From: JBLZUR01 sp048565625
Lineage (GTDB): Bacteria > Pseudomonadota > Alphaproteobacteria > Sphingomonadales > Sphingomonadaceae
Assembly: GCF_048565625.1 (NCBI RefSeq)
Contig: NZ_JBLZUR010000002.1
Coordinates: 1,116,001 to 1,180,000 of the forward strand
Length of the DNA stretch: 64,000 bases
Direction: 5' to 3'
Shown here: positions 53,811-63,551 of the stretch, piece after piece
Layout of the letters: each line of letters begins with the position of its first letter
How positions within the stretch are numbered: position 1 is the stretch's first letter
The notes under the pieces: model-generated
Databases searched by the model: none
What the model was told of the DNA's origin: nothing
What the model saw: only the letters and a program-made list of their open reading frames with translations
Translations under genes and position numbers: made by a program

Positions 53811-55898
53811 ATGAACAAGTTCGCCCGTAACGGTAAGATGGCGGCGCTGCCCGGCGCGATCCTGCTGGTCGTCCTCCTGATGGTCGTGCCGATCCCGGCG
53901 TTCATGCTGGACGTGTTCTTCGTGCTGAACATCGTCATCAGCCTGGCGGTGCTGATGGTGGCGCTGAATGCCGAGAAGCCGCTCGACTTCTCGTCCTTTC
54001 CGACCGTGCTGCTCTTCGCCACCTTGCTCCGGCTGGCTCTCAACGTCGCGTCGACCCGCGTCGTGCTGGTCCACGGGCATGAGGGCGAGGCGGCGGCGGG
54101 CCATGTCATCGAGGCGTTCGGCAACTTCCTGATCGGCGGCGACTATGTCGTCGGCATCTTCGTCTTCGCGATTTTGATGATCATCAACCTGATCGTCATC
54201 ACCAAGGGCGCGGGCCGCGTGTCGGAGGTGTCGGCGCGCTTCACCCTGGACGCGCTGCCCGGCAAGCAGATGGCGATCGACGCCGATCTGAACGCCGGCC
54301 TGATGACCCCGGCCGAGGCGAAGGCGCGCCGCGTCGAGGTGTCGACCGAGGCGGACTTCTACGGTTCGATGGACGGTTCGTCCAAGTTCGTGAAGGGCGA
54401 CGCGGTCGCGGCGCTCCTGATCCTGGCGATCAACGTCGTCGGCGGCCTGATCCTCGGCACCGTCTCTCACAAGCTGAGCCTCGGCGAGGCGGCGAAGACC
54501 TACACGCTGCTTGCCATCGGCGACGCGCTGGTCGCGCAGATCCCGGCGCTGATGCTGTCCATCGCCGCCGCCGCGATCGTCACCCGCGTTTCCTCCAGCC
54601 TCGACCTTGCCGGCCAGATCGGCAGCCAGTTCGCCTCGACCCGCACCTGGGCGCCGGTCGCTGCGATCATGGGCATCCTCGCGATGCTGCCGGGAATGCC
54701 GCACATCGTGCTCGGCACCTTTGCCGCCGGCGCGGGCTTCATCGCCTGGAAGCTGAAGGGTGCCCCCGCCAAGGCCGCTGCCGCCGCCGCCGAGACCAAG
54801 GCGCAGGAAGAGGCGGCTGCGCAGCCGGCGCATGACGAGAGCCGCATCGACTGGGACGAGGTCTCCGACCACATGCAGGTCGGCCTGCAGATCGGTTACG
54901 GCCTGGTGCCGCTGGTGGACGAGCGCGCGGGTGCGCCGCTGATGAAGCGGATCACCGGCATCCGCCGCCAGCTGTCCAAGGATCTTGGCTTCGTCGTGCC
55001 GCAGGTGCGCGTCCGCGACGACATCAATCTCGCCCCCTATGCCTATCGTGTCATCGTCGGCGGCGTGGTGGTCGGCGAGGACCAGGTCTCGCCGGACGAG
55101 ATGATGGCGCTGGACACCGGTCAGGTCGTGGGTTCGGTCGAAGGTGTTCCGGCGCGCGACCCGACCTTCGGGCTGGAGGCTCTCTGGATCAGCCGCGCCG
55201 ATCAGGACGCCGCGACCGCCGCCGGCTACATGGTGGTGGACTCGGGCACCGTCATCGCGACGCACCTGAACCACCTGCTCGGCCAGCATGCCGCCGAGCT
55301 GCTCGGCCCGGACGAGACGCAGAAGCTGCTCGACCAGTTGAAGGAAAGCTCGGCGGCTCTGGCGGGTGCGCTCTGCCCGCAGCCGCTGACGCTCACCACG
55401 CTGACGCAGGTGCTGCGCGCGCTCCTCGCCGAGAACATTTCGATCAAGGAGTTCCGCCGCATCGCCGCCGCCCTTGCCGTCGCCGCGCAGCGCACGGTGG
55501 ATGCCGAGGAGCTGGTCGAGCTGATCCGGCCGGAGCTGGGCAGCCTGATCATCCAGAAGCTCTGCGGCGTGCACGAGCCCCTGCGCGTGATGACGCTGGA
55601 AGGCGGGCTGGAGCAGATCCTGGGCAACGCCGCCCGTTCCGACCCGTCGCACCGCCATGTCATCGAGCCGAACCTCGCGCGACGCATCATCGACGCGATG
55701 ACCACCGCCGCGCAGCCGCAGATGGAGCGCGCGCAGCCCTTCGCACTCGTGGTGCAGCCGGCGATCCGCCAGTCTATGCGCAAGCTGATGAAGACTTGCC
55801 TGCCGGACACGCCGGTCCTCAGCTTCTTCGAAGTGCCGGACGGCAAGCCCGTCGAAGTCGTCGCCGTGATCGGCGCCCCCGAAGCCCTCGCGGCCTAA
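53811..55898 (+). CDS. flhA: Flagellar biosynthesis protein FlhA
   Basis: This 695-residue component of the flagellar type III export gate has eight N-terminal membrane spans (residues about 15-315). The conserved FDFSSFPTVLLF-like cytosolic loop is present (LDFSSFPTVLLF). The C-terminal cytoplasmic domain contains the nonamer-exchange region (LRVMTLEGGLEQIL). Length fits the family. It is in an operon with the transglycosylase upstream and fliA downstream. Confidence 0.97.
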   Translation: MNKFARNGKMAALPGAILLVVLLMVVPIPAFMLDVFFVLNIVISLAVLMVALNAEKPLDFSSFPTVLLFATLLRLALNVASTRVVLVHGHEGEAAAGHVIEAFGNFLIGGDYVVGIFVFAILMIINLIVITKGAGRVSEVSARFTLDALPGKQMAIDADLNAGLMTPAEAKARRVEVSTEADFYGSMDGSSKFVKGDAVAALLILAINVVGGLILGTVSHKLSLGEAAKTYTLLAIGDALVAQIPALMLSIAAAAIVTRVSSSLDLAGQIGSQFASTRTWAPVAAIMGILAMLPGMPHIVLGTFAAGAGFIAWKLKGAPAKAAAAAAETKAQEEAAAQPAHDESRIDWDEVSDHMQVGLQIGYGLVPLVDERAGAPLMKRITGIRRQLSKDLGFVVPQVRVRDDINLAPYAYRVIVGGVVVGEDQVSPDEMMALDTGQVVGSVEGVPARDPTFGLEALWISRADQDAATAAGYMVVDSGTVIATHLNHLLGQHAAELLGPDETQKLLDQLKESSAALAGALCPQPLTLTTLTQVLRALLAENISIKEFRRIAAALAVAAQRTVDAEELVELIRPELGSLIIQKLCGVHEPLRVMTLEGGLEQILGNAARSDPSHRHVIEPNLARRIIDAMTTAAQPQMERAQPFALVVQPAIRQSMRKLMKTCLPDTPVLSFFEVPDGKPVEVVAVIGAPEALAA

Positions 55899-55917
55899 GC
55901 CTCAGGAAAGCAAGACA

Positions 55918-56670
55918 ATGGCCTTTCACGCAGCCATCGACACCAGCGACGCCACCCCGGTGGTCTACACCCGCGTCGGCACGCCCAAGCCGGGGCCGGA
56001 GCAGCTGATCCGGGACAATATGAAGCTGGTGCGGCGCATCGCCTGGCATGTCCACGGCAGCGTCTCCTCCGCGATCGAGGTGGAGGATCTCTGCCAGATC
56101 GGGCTGGTCGCCCTGATCGAGGCGGCCTCGAGCTTCGAGGATCGGGGCCAAGTGACGTTCCAGCAGTATCTGAACACCCGCATCCGGGGCGCGATGATCG
56201 ACCAGCTGCGCAAGCAGGCGACCGAGACGCGCGGGGCGATGCGGCGCCGGCGCGAGTACCAGAAGGCGGCGAGCGACCTGTCCGCCGAGCTGGGGCGGCG
56301 GGCGAAGGAGGAGGAGATCGCCGGGCGGCTGGGCGTCACGCCCGAGAAGCTGGCGCAGAGCTATGCGGGCGGGCAGTCGGTGCGGCTGGAGTCGATCGAC
56401 AGCGTGTACGACGACGAAAGCCCCTGGTTCGTCAGCGACGACCTCAATGCCGAGGAATTGCTGGCACAGGGCGAACTGCGCCAGGTGCTGATCGAGGCGA
56501 TCACCGACCTGTCCGAGAAGGAGCAGATGGTGGTGCAGCTGTACTATGTCGAGGAGCTGAACCTGGAGGAGATCGGGCAGGTTCTGGGCGTGGGCGCGGC
56601 GCGGGTGTGCCAGATCAAGAAGGCGGCGCACGACAAACTGCGCGCGGCGGTGAAGGCGCGGACGGAGTAG
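55918..56670 (+). CDS. fliA: RNA polymerase sigma factor FliA
   Basis: This 250-residue sigma-28-type factor for late flagellar genes has sigma region 2 (VEDLCQIGLVALIEAASSF), region 3 (EAEL-like GRRAKEEEIAGRLG) and region 4 with helix-turn-helix (LNLEEIGQVLGVGAARVCQI). It follows flhA with a 19-base gap and AGGAAAGC before the ATG. Confidence 0.92.
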   Translation: MAFHAAIDTSDATPVVYTRVGTPKPGPEQLIRDNMKLVRRIAWHVHGSVSSAIEVEDLCQIGLVALIEAASSFEDRGQVTFQQYLNTRIRGAMIDQLRKQATETRGAMRRRREYQKAASDLSAELGRRAKEEEIAGRLGVTPEKLAQSYAGGQSVRLESIDSVYDDESPWFVSDDLNAEELLAQGELRQVLIEAITDLSEKEQMVVQLYYVEELNLEEIGQVLGVGAARVCQIKKAAHDKLRAAVKARTE

Positions 56671-56748
56671 GGGGCAGGCGGAGCGTTCGCGAGGCGGTAG
56701 ACGAAAGGAGCCGGATTGGCATAGGCGGTCCACGCTGGCGGCGGGGGA

Positions 56749-57978
56749 GTGTCTGTGGTCGATGCTGAGGCGATAGCGCTTGCGAACGAGCACGCCAGGC
56801 TGCGCGTCCGGCAGGAGATCACGGCGACCGGGCGGCCGCTGCGCGTCGCCTTCCTGGTCAATGATCGCACGAAGTGGAACGGGGATACCCTGCTCGCCGA
56901 ATTGCGGCGTCATTCCGATATCGATGCGCGCCTGTTCGTCACGCTGACCCATCGCGACAAGACCCCTGCGGCGCGAAATACCAATTACGCCGAGGAATTG
57001 GCGTTCTTCCGCAAGATCGATCCTCTGGCGGTCGCATTGTACGACCCGGTCAAGAAGAAACGGGCGTTCCACAAGCGAGATCTGGACGTGGTGTTCTATC
57101 AGCAGCCCTGGGGCATGAAGGCGGTGCCATCCCATATGCTGGGCCGGAGCCTCGGCGTCAGCATGCATTACGGATACGCAATTTACAGCGACTTCGACGC
57201 GGAATACACCATCCCGACTTTTCACCCGTATATCTGGAGGTTCCTGGCGCAGAACGACGTTCATCGCGCCGTGCACCTGAGGCACGATCCGGAGGCGGCG
57301 GATCGCATCTTGGTGACCGGTTATCCGAAGCTGGACGCCTATTACGGCCGGCCGCCGAGCGCCGAGGCATGGCCCCACCCGGAGCGCGCCGGACCGCGCG
57401 TTATCTACGCCCCGCACCACGCGTTGAAGAACGAGATGCTGCGCATCGCGACCTTCGACTGGAATTACGACCTGATGTACCGGCTTGCCGCGGGATCAGG
57501 CGAGGTCGACTGGATCTACAAGCCGCATGGCCGGTTGAAGTACACGGTGCCGGCTAACGGCGTGATGTCGCTAGCGGAGTACGAGGCCTATGAGGCCAGC
57601 TGGAACGCCCTGGGTAATGCCCGAGTGTACAGGGACGGCGATTACTTCGACATCTTCCGGACATCGACGGCGCTGATCACCGAAGGGGCGTCGTTCCTGG
57701 GTGAGTATATGCCCACGGAAATGCCGATCATCTGGCTGAAGGCGGAGCATCCGGCCGTGACCTTCAACGCAGTGGGCGCGGACTTCGCGCAGACGTTCTA
57801 CCCTGTCCATGATCGAGCCGAACTCGCCGCGACGTTCGAGGCGGTGGTGCTGCGCGGGGAGGATCCCAAGAAGGACTTGCGTCGCGAAGTCGCGGCGCGG
57901 CATTTCGGACGGAAGTCGCCGGTCGCGCCGTCGATCGTCGACATGCTCCGGCGCGAACTGATCCCGCCCGCGAGCTAG
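56749..57978 (+). CDS. CDP-glycerol glycerophosphotransferase-like protein (flagellar cluster)
   Basis: This is a 409-residue protein without a membrane span. It shows the two-domain GT-B-like layout of TagB/TagF-type transferases: VIYAPHHALK in the C-terminal domain, followed by PHGRLKY and a long C-terminal ITEGASFLGEYMP loop, the expected substrate pocket. The start is GTG at 56749, or GTG at 56755 if the GGGGGAG at 56743-56749 is the ribosome site. It lies between fliA and the flagellin gene, so a role in modifying flagellin or surface glycans is a guess. Confidence 0.7.
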   Translation: MSVVDAEAIALANEHARLRVRQEITATGRPLRVAFLVNDRTKWNGDTLLAELRRHSDIDARLFVTLTHRDKTPAARNTNYAEELAFFRKIDPLAVALYDPVKKKRAFHKRDLDVVFYQQPWGMKAVPSHMLGRSLGVSMHYGYAIYSDFDAEYTIPTFHPYIWRFLAQNDVHRAVHLRHDPEAADRILVTGYPKLDAYYGRPPSAEAWPHPERAGPRVIYAPHHALKNEMLRIATFDWNYDLMYRLAAGSGEVDWIYKPHGRLKYTVPANGVMSLAEYEAYEASWNALGNARVYRDGDYFDIFRTSTALITEGASFLGEYMPTEMPIIWLKAEHPAVTFNAVGADFAQTFYPVHDRAELAATFEAVVLRGEDPKKDLRREVAARHFGRKSPVAPSIVDMLRRELIPPAS

Positions 57979-58099
57979 CCGTTCAGGACGGACCGATACC
58001 CACCGGAAATCGAATGCGTGGGGGAGGGCGTGCTGGCGCTTCGATGGGCTCCGCGCGAACGGGGCGGGGTGTCCGTGGGCGGGGCGCTTCGCAACCGAA

Positions 58100-58133
58100 A
58101 ACCCCCGGCCTCTCTTGCGAGAGACCGGGGGTT
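58100..58133 (-). terminator. Rho-independent-type terminator of flagellin gene
   Basis: A 15-base stem AACCCCCGGCCTCTC / GAGAGACCGGGGGTT with one mismatch and a 4-base loop, followed by TTTCGG on the minus strand. It sits 92 bases after the flagellin stop and also between convergent genes. Confidence 0.75.
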
Positions 58134-58224
58134 CCCGGGGCAGAAGCCTGATCAGCCGTGAAACCCACCAGGCTTCACTGGAGACCTCACGCCCCGGACG
58201 GTCCCCCGCCCGGGACGATCGGTC

Positions 58225-59895
58225 TTAGCGCAGCAGGCTCATCACGTTCTGCGAGCTCTGGTTCGCCTGAGCGAGCATCGCCGTCGCTGCCTGGCTCAGG
58301 ATCTGGGCCTTGGCGAGGTTGGTGGTCTCGGTCGAGAAGTCGGCGTCCTGGATCCGCGAGCGGGCGTCCGACAGGTTGGTGTTGACGGTCGTCAGGTTGC
58401 TGACCGTGCTCTCGAGGCGGTTCTGGACCGCACCGAGGTCACCACGGCTGACCGTGATGGAGCCGAGCGCCTTGTCGATCGCGGTGAGGGCCGAGGCCGC
58501 CGCGGTCTGGCTGGAGATGTCCAGCTTCGACGTCATGTTCTCCGAACCGCCCTGTGCCGAGAAGCCGATCTTGGCCGCACCGGTGCCTTCGACGCGGACT
58601 TCGCCGCCGTTGGTGGAGGTGAGGACCAGCTTCGAACCGCTGACCGTGGCCTTGACGCCCGACTGGTCGGTCTTGGCGTTGATCGCGGCGGCCTTGTCGG
58701 CGGCGCTGTCGGACGCCGAGACGCCGATCTTCGTGCCGTTCAGGACCAGCTCACCGTCGGTCAGCGCGGCAGCGGTCACGTCCTGGCCGGTGAAGGTGAC
58801 ACCGTCCGTGATGTTGAAGCCGAGCTTCTGAGCGGTCGCGACTTCCGTATCCTCGACGGTGCCGTCGGCATCGGCGTCGGAAGCGGTCAGCTTGATCGCC
58901 TTGCCCGAGGTGCTCTGCAGCGAGACATAGCCCTGGTAGGACGTGGCCGCATCCGGGAAGCCGTTGTTGGCGAGGGTGCCGTCGGTCTTGATGGTGGAAC
59001 CGTCGCTGTTCGACAGGGTGACCGTGTTGTCCTTGTTGAGGACCGCAGTCACGCCGGCGGCCGACTTGTTGATGTTGGCGACGAGGCCTTCGAGGCTGTC
59101 GGCACCCTTGATCGACACGTCGTTGATCTTCAGATCCGCGTCTTCGAACGAGGTCTTGGTGATCTTGGCCGAGGTGACGCTGTTGGTCGCCGTCGCGGTG
59201 ACGCCGGTCTTCGCGCTGTTCGAGTTGATCGCAGCGGCGAGCGTCTTGGCGAAGTCCTTGGTCTGACCCGAGGGGATCGCCGCGTCGAACGCGTTGACGC
59301 CGTTGATCTGGACCGCGGACGCCGTGACGGACGAGATGTCGGTGACGCGGCCGGAAACGAGCTGGCCGTCCTTGCCGCCGGCGGTGAGGCCGAGCGCGTT
59401 GGTCGACACGTCGCCGAGAGCGAGCGAGACGTTGTCACCCGCGTTCACGCCGGTCTGCAGCTTGATGTCCTTGGCGGAACCGTCGAGCAGCTTGATGCCG
59501 TTGAAGTTGGCGGTCTTCGCGACGTTGTTGATTTCCGACAGCAGCTGATCGGTTTCGGTCTGAAGGGCGGTGCGGTCTTCGTTGGACAGCGTGCCGTTCG
59601 AGGACTGAACCGCCAGCTCGCGCATGCGCTGCAGCATGTTGGTGACTTCGCCCATCGCGCCTTCGGCCGTCTGCATCATCGAGATGCCGTCGTTGGCGTT
59701 CTGGATCGCGACCGTGTAGCCCTTGATCTGGCTGGTCATGCGCGTGGAGATGGCGAGGCCCGCCGCGTCGTCCTTCGCGCTGTTGATACGCGAACCGGTC
59801 GACAGGCGCTCCATCGCCGTCGAGAGAGCGGATTCGGCCTTCTTGGCCCCCGCCTGGGCGCGCATCGCCGCAATGTTAGTTCCGATGACAGTCAT
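58225..59895 (-). CDS. fliC: Flagellin
   Basis: This 556-residue flagellin has a conserved N-terminal D0/D1 coiled coil (ESALSTAMERLSTGSRINSAKDDAAG) and C-terminal D1/D0 (QNRLESTVSNLTTVNTNLSDARSRIQDADFSTETTNLAKAQ region, ending MSLLR). The central 300 residues are variable D2/D3, rich in Thr, Ser and Ala. It is larger than the usual short alphaproteobacterial flagellins. It is transcribed divergently from flbD; a clear sigma-28 or sigma-54 box was not found. Confidence 0.95.
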   Translation of the reverse strand: MTVIGTNIAAMRAQAGAKKAESALSTAMERLSTGSRINSAKDDAAGLAISTRMTSQIKGYTVAIQNANDGISMMQTAEGAMGEVTNMLQRMRELAVQSSNGTLSNEDRTALQTETDQLLSEINNVAKTANFNGIKLLDGSAKDIKLQTGVNAGDNVSLALGDVSTNALGLTAGGKDGQLVSGRVTDISSVTASAVQINGVNAFDAAIPSGQTKDFAKTLAAAINSNSAKTGVTATATNSVTSAKITKTSFEDADLKINDVSIKGADSLEGLVANINKSAAGVTAVLNKDNTVTLSNSDGSTIKTDGTLANNGFPDAATSYQGYVSLQSTSGKAIKLTASDADADGTVEDTEVATAQKLGFNITDGVTFTGQDVTAAALTDGELVLNGTKIGVSASDSAADKAAAINAKTDQSGVKATVSGSKLVLTSTNGGEVRVEGTGAAKIGFSAQGGSENMTSKLDISSQTAAASALTAIDKALGSITVSRGDLGAVQNRLESTVSNLTTVNTNLSDARSRIQDADFSTETTNLAKAQILSQAATAMLAQANQSSQNVMSLLR

Positions 59896-60159
59896 GTCTG
59901 GTCTCCAAGTTTTCCCCGGCGGCTTGGGCTCCGAAGCGAACCCCGACGAGCCTTCGCCGACGAACCAGACAACGGCCGCAAATCGACGGGCTTAACCACG
60001 GCCGATCACTTTTTTCGGATCGGGGGCGGAAACGTGCCTGTTTTCCGTGACTTCGAAAAAATCACGCTATTCCGCAGGCTTGGGAGTTTAAAGCCTTCTT
60101 AACCATCGATGGTGCAAAACCTGTTCATGAGGATGAACGAGCCGGTCAGGAATTGCGCC
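59896..60159. other. Divergent fliC/flbD promoter region
   Basis: 264 bases carrying the promoters for flagellin (minus strand) and flbD (plus strand). The GGCACG at 60033-60038 (minus strand) looks like a sigma-54 -24 element but the -12 GC is misplaced by 2 bases. The AT-rich block 60056-60106 near flbD may hold its promoter. No gene is present. Confidence 0.5.
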
Positions 60160-61431
60160 ATGACGACGATCCACTTCAGCGACAAGGCGATGGCCGAGCA
60201 GCCCATCCTGATGTCCTGGCTGCGGGGTTCGGGCGTCCAGCTGCGCCAGGGCGGCAAGGCCGACACGCGGAACGACGCCAAGTTCGTCGTGACCCAGGGC
60301 GAGGCCCTGCCGGCACCGCGTCGCACCGTCGTGATCGGCAACGGTGCCGATCGCTTCGTCATCCCCGCGACCGACGATGCGCCCGCCGAGATCTCCTTCG
60401 GCCATGAGGACGCGATCTTCGGCCACGCCTTTACCGCCGAGCTGCTGCGCGCCGAGGGTGCACCGACCGCTGCCGACCCCGCGACCATGGCGCTGTTCCA
60501 GCTGGCCGAGCGCGTCGCGGGCAGTGACGTCTCCGTGCTGATCAACGGCCCGACCGGCACCGGCAAGGAAGTGCTGGCCCGCCACATCCACAACAGCTCG
60601 CCCCGCCGCAACGGCCCGTTCATCGCGGTCAACTGCGCCGCGCTGCCCGAGACGATGCTTGAGGCGCTGCTCTTCGGTCATACCAAGGGCGCGTTCACCG
60701 GTGCTGCCGGCGCTGCCGAAGGTTTCTTCCGCGCGGCGAACGGCGGCACGCTCCTCCTCGACGAGATCGCGGAGATGCCGCTGGGCCTGCAGGCCAAGCT
60801 GCTCCGCGCGCTGCAGGAGCGGGAAGTGGTGCCGCTGGGCGCCACCAAGGCCGAGCCGATCGACGTTCGCATCGTCGCCTGCGCCAACCGCGACCTGCCG
60901 CTGGAGATCGAGGAAGGCCGCTTCCGCGCCGACCTCTACTACCGTCTGTCGGTCTTCCCACTGCAGACCCAGCCGCTTTGCGAGCGTCGCCAGGACATCG
61001 CCGCGCTGACCGCCGCTATGATCCTGCGCCACGTCGGCAACCGCCGCCCGGTGCCGTTCCCGACGCTCGACGCCTTGAACGCGTTGCAGGCGCATGACTG
61101 GCCTGGCAATGTCCGCGAGCTGGAGAACGTGATCCAGCGCGCGCTGCTCCTCGCCCCCGGCGACCGGATCGAGCGCAGCCATCTGGTGTTCGACATGACC
61201 GGCCGCCGCCAGGTGCAGGCCGCGCCGGCGCCGATCGGCCTCAGCGGCGCGGCACCGCTCGGCAAGGTGGTGCAGCTTTCCGAGTTCGCGGCGATCCGCG
61301 AGACGCTGGCGGCGTGCGGCGGCAGCCGGATCGAGACCGCCCGCCGCCTCGGCATCTCCGAGCGGACGCTGCGCTACCGCCTCGCCAAGGCCCGCGACGA
61401 GGGTGAAGTCCTCGACGTGAGGTCGGCATGA
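60160..61431 (+). CDS. flbD: Sigma-54-dependent flagellar regulator FlbD
   Basis: This 423-residue bEBP has a degenerate N-terminal domain without the phosphoacceptor Asp. The AAA+ domain shows Walker A NGPTGTGKEVLA, the sigma-54 loop GAFTGA and Walker B GGTLLLDEIAEM. The C-terminal Fis-type helix-turn-helix is TARRLGISERTLRYRL. It matches FlbD, which activates sigma-54 flagellar promoters. The ATG at 60160 follows CAGGAA. The stop overlaps the fliE start by 4 bases (ATGA). Confidence 0.92.
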   Translation: MTTIHFSDKAMAEQPILMSWLRGSGVQLRQGGKADTRNDAKFVVTQGEALPAPRRTVVIGNGADRFVIPATDDAPAEISFGHEDAIFGHAFTAELLRAEGAPTAADPATMALFQLAERVAGSDVSVLINGPTGTGKEVLARHIHNSSPRRNGPFIAVNCAALPETMLEALLFGHTKGAFTGAAGAAEGFFRAANGGTLLLDEIAEMPLGLQAKLLRALQEREVVPLGATKAEPIDVRIVACANRDLPLEIEEGRFRADLYYRLSVFPLQTQPLCERRQDIAALTAAMILRHVGNRRPVPFPTLDALNALQAHDWPGNVRELENVIQRALLLAPGDRIERSHLVFDMTGRRQVQAAPAPIGLSGAAPLGKVVQLSEFAAIRETLAACGGSRIETARRLGISERTLRYRLAKARDEGEVLDVRSA

Positions 61432-61793
61432 GCGGGATCGGCGGGGTCGGCGGGATCGACGCCAACCGCATCATGTCGATGCGGGCGCAGATCCTGGAGC
61501 GCAACCAGGCGCTCAGCAAGGCGGCCGAGGTCGGCGCGCCCGCTGAGACGACCACCAGCACCTCCAAGGCGGGCGGCGGCTTCGGCGACGCGCTCAAGGA
61601 CGCGCTGAAGTCCGTCAACGAGACGCAGAATGCCGCGGGCCGCGTGTCCGACTCCTATGAGCGCGGGGAGAATGTCGACGTCGCTCAGGTCATGCTGTCG
61701 CGCCAGAAGGCGTCGATCAGCTTTGAGGCGACCCTCCAGGTCCGAAACAAGCTCCTGTCCGCGTACAAGGACATCATGAGCATGCCGGTGTAA
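61428..61793 (+). CDS. fliE: Flagellar hook-basal body complex protein FliE
   Basis: This 121-residue FliE joins the MS ring to the rod. The conserved C-terminal half shows DALKSVNETQNAAGR, the acidic NVDVAQVMLSRQKASISFEATLQVRNK core and AYKDIMSMPV. The N-terminal 40 residues are variable. It starts inside the flbD stop codon and precedes fliF by 6 bases. Confidence 0.95.
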   Translation: MSGIGGVGGIDANRIMSMRAQILERNQALSKAAEVGAPAETTTSTSKAGGGFGDALKDALKSVNETQNAAGRVSDSYERGENVDVAQVMLSRQKASISFEATLQVRNKLLSAYKDIMSMPV

Positions 61794-61799
61794 GGTGAT

Positions 61800-63545
61800 A
61801 TGAGCGAGAACACTCTTCCGGCGCCTGCTGGCGCAGTCCTCCCCGCCGAACTCCCGAACCCGCTGGCGCGCCTGTCGGGTCCGTTCGCGCAGGTCAAGAA
61901 CGTGATGGGCCAGCCGGCCGTCAAGAAGGCGCTGCCGATGATCGGCCTGGTGCTGATGGTGGCGCTCGCCGCAATCGCGTGGAGCGTGCTGCGCACCCCG
62001 CCGCAGCGGACGCTGTATCAGGGCTTGGGCGATGCCGATAAGGCGGCGATCAGCGAGGCGCTGACGGGTGCGGGGATCAAGAGCAGCTTCGACAATAACG
62101 GCACCTTGACCGTCAACGAGGACGATTTCTACAAGGCGCGCATGACGCTGGCGGCTCAGGGTCTGCCGAAGAGCGAGCCGGGTGGATACCAGATCCTCGA
62201 CCAGCTCCCCCTCGGCGTCAGCCGCGCGGTGGAGGGCGAGCGCCTGCGCCAAGCGCGCGAGACCGAGCTGGCCCGTTCGATCCAGGAGATCGAGGCCGTG
62301 GCCGAGGCGCGCGTCCACCTCGCGACCCCGGAACAGTCCGTGTTCCTGCGCGACAATGCACAGCCCTCCGCCTCCGTCGTTCTCCGACTGAACGCCGGGC
62401 GTTCGCTCAGCCAGGATCAGGTGCGTTCGATCGTCAACCTCGTCGCCTCCTCCGTGCCGGGCATGAAGCCCGATGCCGTGACGGTGGTCGATCAGGCGGG
62501 CGAGCTGCTGACCAAGGATGGTGCGGCGGGTGGCGACAGCGCCGGCGACAAGCGCATCGAGTTCCAGCGCAAGCTGGAGGACAAGTACCGCCAGCAGCTT
62601 ATCACCCTGCTGACCCCGCTGGTCGGCGCGGGCAACTTTACTGCCGAGGTGCAGGCCGATGTCGACCTGGACGAGACCCAGGCGACCCGCGAGAGCTATG
62701 ACAAGGAGGGTGCCGCCCTCCGCGCCGAGCAGGGCCAGTGGACCGCGACCGACGCCAACAATGGCGAGAACGCCGGCGGAATTCCGGGTGCGCTGTCCAA
62801 CACGCCGCCTGCCGCCGCCACGGTGCAGCCGGGTGCGCCCGGCCAGCCGCCGGCCAACGCCGCCGAGGCCGCCGCCCAGCCGAACCCGACCAAGCAGAAC
62901 GACAGCTTTACCCGCAGCTTCGAACTGGGCAAGGAAGTCTCCGTCACCAAGGCGACGCCGGGTTCGGTCAAGCGCCTGTCGGTCGCGGTGGTCCTGCGCG
63001 AAGCGGCCGGTGCCAAGAAGCGCACCCCTGCCGAGGTCGAGCAGATCACCCAGCTGATCCGTGCGGCGACCGGCTTCACCCAGCAGCGCGGCGATGTCGT
63101 CAGCGTCATCTCCCGCCCGTTCGACGGGGCGGCTGCCGACGAGGCCAGTGCCAAGTGGTACGAGGCGAGCTGGCTGCCGATGGTGGTGCGCAATGCCACC
63201 GCCCTGGTGATCGCGCTCCTCGTCCTCTTCATCGGGGTGAAGCCGCTGGTCGGCATGATGACCAAGAAGCAGGCCGCCGCCGCCAAGGCCGCTGCCGAGC
63301 CGGTCGATGCCGAGGGCCGCGCCCTGCCGACGCCGGACGGTGCCGCCGCCGAGGGGAATGACGAGCAGGCCGCCGCCGACGCCGCCTTCGCCGCCCGCAA
63401 GGCCGCCGCCCGCTCCGCCGGGTCGAGCCTGGAAATGTTGGACAGCGCACGGAGCTATGACGACAAGGTTGCGTTGGTCCGTGAGTTCACCCGCGAAGAC
63501 CCGACGCGCGCCGCGCTCGCCGTCAAAGAAATGATCCGGAGCTAG
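61800..63545 (+). CDS. fliF: Flagellar MS-ring protein FliF
   Basis: This 581-residue inner-membrane ring subunit has two transmembrane spans, near residues 42-60 (GLVLMVALAAIAWSVL) and near 470-485 (ALVIALLVLFIGVKPLVG). Ring-building motifs are present in between (EAVAEARVHLATPEQSVF, MKPDAVTVVDQAGELL). A linker rich in Ala/Pro/Asn (residues about 335-365) separates the ring domains from the C-terminal FliG-binding tail. It sits in the flbD-fliE-fliF-fliG operon. Confidence 0.97.
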   Translation: MSENTLPAPAGAVLPAELPNPLARLSGPFAQVKNVMGQPAVKKALPMIGLVLMVALAAIAWSVLRTPPQRTLYQGLGDADKAAISEALTGAGIKSSFDNNGTLTVNEDDFYKARMTLAAQGLPKSEPGGYQILDQLPLGVSRAVEGERLRQARETELARSIQEIEAVAEARVHLATPEQSVFLRDNAQPSASVVLRLNAGRSLSQDQVRSIVNLVASSVPGMKPDAVTVVDQAGELLTKDGAAGGDSAGDKRIEFQRKLEDKYRQQLITLLTPLVGAGNFTAEVQADVDLDETQATRESYDKEGAALRAEQGQWTATDANNGENAGGIPGALSNTPPAAATVQPGAPGQPPANAAEAAAQPNPTKQNDSFTRSFELGKEVSVTKATPGSVKRLSVAVVLREAAGAKKRTPAEVEQITQLIRAATGFTQQRGDVVSVISRPFDGAAADEASAKWYEASWLPMVVRNATALVIALLVLFIGVKPLVGMMTKKQAAAAKAAAEPVDAEGRALPTPDGAAAEGNDEQAAADAAFAARKAAARSAGSSLEMLDSARSYDDKVALVREFTREDPTRAALAVKEMIRS

Positions 63546-63551
63546 AACGAC

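Noticed and set aside
52971..55658. 895-codon open frame on the minus strand
   Set aside because: Antisense to the transglycosylase and flhA, both with unmistakable family motifs.
60018..60040. Sigma-54 promoter for fliC (GGCACG at 60033-60038, minus strand)
   Set aside because: The -12 GC is at the wrong distance (GG-N10 gives CC), so it does not meet the strict spacing.
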